Below the pieces are notes generated by a model. It made no database searches. It was not told the DNA's origin and was given only the letters and a program-made list of their open reading frames with translations. Below, piece after piece: positions 62,900 through 64,000 of a DNA stretch of 64,000 nt. Every line of letters starts with the position of its first letter. Within the stretch, counting starts at the first letter, position 1. The position numbers and the translations under genes were made by a program. This stretch comes from Blastococcus sp. CT_GayMR20 (lineage in GTDB: Bacteria; Actinomycetota; Actinomycetes; Mycobacteriales; Geodermatophilaceae): NCBI RefSeq assembly GCF_004570345.1, contig NZ_SPQM01000003.1:1-64000 (forward strand). Direction: 5' to 3'.

Positions 62900-63109
62900 T
62901 CAGCGGCGGCGCCGGCGGTTGCCGAAGATGCCGCGCGTCAGCTCGCGGCCGAGCGCCGAGGCCGCCGAACGCGCGAAGGACCGGAACGCCGCGGACCCGA
63001 GCACCGTGCCGACGACGTCGTCCCCGGGCGGTTCCTCGGCCCGGCTCCGCCGACGCTGTGCCGGCTCGCGGATCTCCGGCCACGGGTTCGGCAGCTCGGG
63101 CTCCGGTGC
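62900..63109 (-). pseudogene. separated tail of the HerA/DUF853 ATPase (right-arm copy)
   Basis: Mirror of 47420-47629; in frame with, and after the amber codon of, the gene at 63110. Confidence 0.7.
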
Positions 63110-64000
63110 CTAGGCCGGCGGGGGCGGCGGCGGGGGAGCGAGGCGGGCGGCCAGGCGCTCGTAGGCCGACTCCCGGTCCACCGGCTGCCCGTACTTCACC
63201 CACAGCGGCGAGCCCGCGACGGCAGCCGACAGGACGGCGGGATCGACCGGTGCCATGAGCGAGCGCGGCGCGCGCAGCATCGTCCAGGCCACCGGCGTGG
63301 GTGAGCCGCGCTCGGACAGCACCGTCACCGCGGCCTCGCCCGTGCCCAGGGACGTGAGCATCTCCGCGACGTCGTAGTCGTCGGACTCGGGAAACGTCGA
63401 CACGGTCCTGCGGAGGGCCTTGGCGTCCTCGGGGGTGAACGTGCGCAGGGCGTGCTGCACGCGGTTGCCGAGCTGGCCGAGCACCGCGCTCGGGACGTCG
63501 GTCGGGTTCTGCGTGACGAAGAAGATGCCCACCCCCTTCGACCGGATGAGCCGCACGGTCTGCGTGACCGACTCGAGGAACGCCTTGCTCGCCCCGCTGA
63601 ACAGCAGGTGCGCCTCGTCGAAGAAGAAGACCAGCTTGGGCTTGTCGAGGTCGCCGGCCTCGGGCAGCTCCTCGAACAGCTCGGCCAGTAGCCACATGAG
63701 GAAGGTCGAGAAGAGGGCCGGGCGGTCCTGGACGGCGGCCAGCTCGACCGCCGTGATCACGCCGCGGCCGTCGGCCGCGGTCCGCAGGATGTCGGCCGGC
63801 TCCCACTCGGGCTCGCCGAAGAAGACGTCGCCGCCGAGCTCCTCCAGCCCGATGAGGTTGCGCAGGATCACGCCCGCGGTGGCCGACGACAGCCCGCCGA
63901 GGCTCTTCAGCTGCGGCTTGCCCTCGTCGCTGACCAGCCAGCTGACGACCGACCGCAGGTCCTTGAGGTCGAGCAGCGGCAGCCCGGCGTCGTCGGCGTA
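63110..64000 (-). CDS. HerA/DUF853-type ATPase, right-arm copy, 5' end outside window
   Basis: Last 297 codons of the ATPase, including Walker B FFFDEAHLLF, and the same premature TAG at 63110-63112. The start would fall near 64513 if the repeat continues, so this end of the arm cannot be judged. Confidence 0.88.
   Translation of the reverse strand, partial: YADDAGLPLLDLKDLRSVVSWLVSDEGKPQLKSLGGLSSATAGVILRNLIGLEELGGDVFFGEPEWEPADILRTAADGRGVITAVELAAVQDRPALFSTFLMWLLAELFEELPEAGDLDKPKLVFFFDEAHLLFSGASKAFLESVTQTVRLIRSKGVGIFFVTQNPTDVPSAVLGQLGNRVQHALRTFTPEDAKALRRTVSTFPESDDYDVAEMLTSLGTGEAAVTVLSERGSPTPVAWTMLRAPRSLMAPVDPAVLSAAVAGSPLWVKYGQPVDRESAYERLAARLAPPPPPPPA

Larger units (their letters stand above)
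55322..64000 (-). repeat. right arm of giant inverted repeat (continues past window)
   Basis: Mirror image of 46529-55207. It begins inside the relaxase gene and ends, at the window edge, inside the second HerA-like gene. Confidence 0.95.

Noticed and set aside
46529..64000. Composite transposon with two inverted copies of an insertion sequence
   Set aside because: The arms hold ordinary chromosomal genes in full, no transposase, and are separated by only 114 bp.

Overview
The window is high-GC DNA from an actinobacterium. Codon third positions are almost all G/C, start codons include GTG, TTG and probably one ATT, and several genes look leaderless, with a TAnnnT hexamer 12-13 nt before the start codon. 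The gene order prfB-ftsE-ftsX-smpB, an actinobacterial tmRNA tag (AKNTSADSDQRDFALAA), a reduced Tad pilus locus, Arr and a DUF6343 protein fit a member of the Geodermatophilaceae (Blastococcus, Modestobacter, Geodermatophilus). That family assignment is inference, not a search result.

Layout. 1-5.5 kb: a cut-off metallo-beta-lactamase-fold hydrolase, then a translationally coupled membrane protein / NarL-type histidine kinase / response regulator operon and a second LuxR-type regulator. 5.6-15.3 kb: two patatin-like lipases, an acyl-CoA ligase, a TrkA-N potassium channel, an animal-type heme peroxidase, a membrane adenylate cyclase and an SRPBCC protein. 15.5-17.6 kb: an EthD-like gene behind a TetR gene, divergent from a carboxymuconolactone-decarboxylase-like gene, with a clear palindromic operator between. 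17.6-23.6 kb: a glycan or glycolipid operon (mannosyltransferase, GT2, HpnK-like deacetylase, methyltransferase, NAD epimerase) with four successive 4-bp overlaps, followed by an FAD enzyme. 23.7-27.4 kb: a DMT exporter, cupin, amine oxidase, two decayed small genes and ssrA. 27.6-38.6 kb: CorA, a DASS transporter, small enzymes, then smpB-ftsX-ftsE-prfB. 38.6-46 kb: a GGDEF/EAL protein, CutA, a UlaG-like MBL protein, two alpha/beta hydrolases, AraC and a CalB-type lipase.

The last 17.5 kb is a giant inverted repeat. Positions 46,529-55,207 and 55,322-64,000 are mirror images (x + x' = 110,529) around a 114-bp unpaired centre, and the right arm runs off the window. Each arm carries a HerA-like ATPase with an in-frame amber codon before its conserved tail, a small CxxC protein, arr (rifampin ADP-ribosyltransferase), a VOC protein, a TIM-barrel exoprotein and a Tad locus whose ATPase gene (cpaF/tadA) has lost its 5' part to a mobile-element fragment ending in a MobF/TrwC-type relaxase. 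The centre lies inside the relaxase gene. The reading frame continues naturally from the left arm into the centre but is nonsense from the right, so the structure looks like a fold-back of one strand: an assembly or amplification chimera, or a real recent inverted duplication. It should be settled before any gene-dosage statement (two arr, two Tad loci) is believed.

No CRISPR array, rRNA, tRNA or complete insertion sequence was seen. tmRNA is the only RNA gene recognised.
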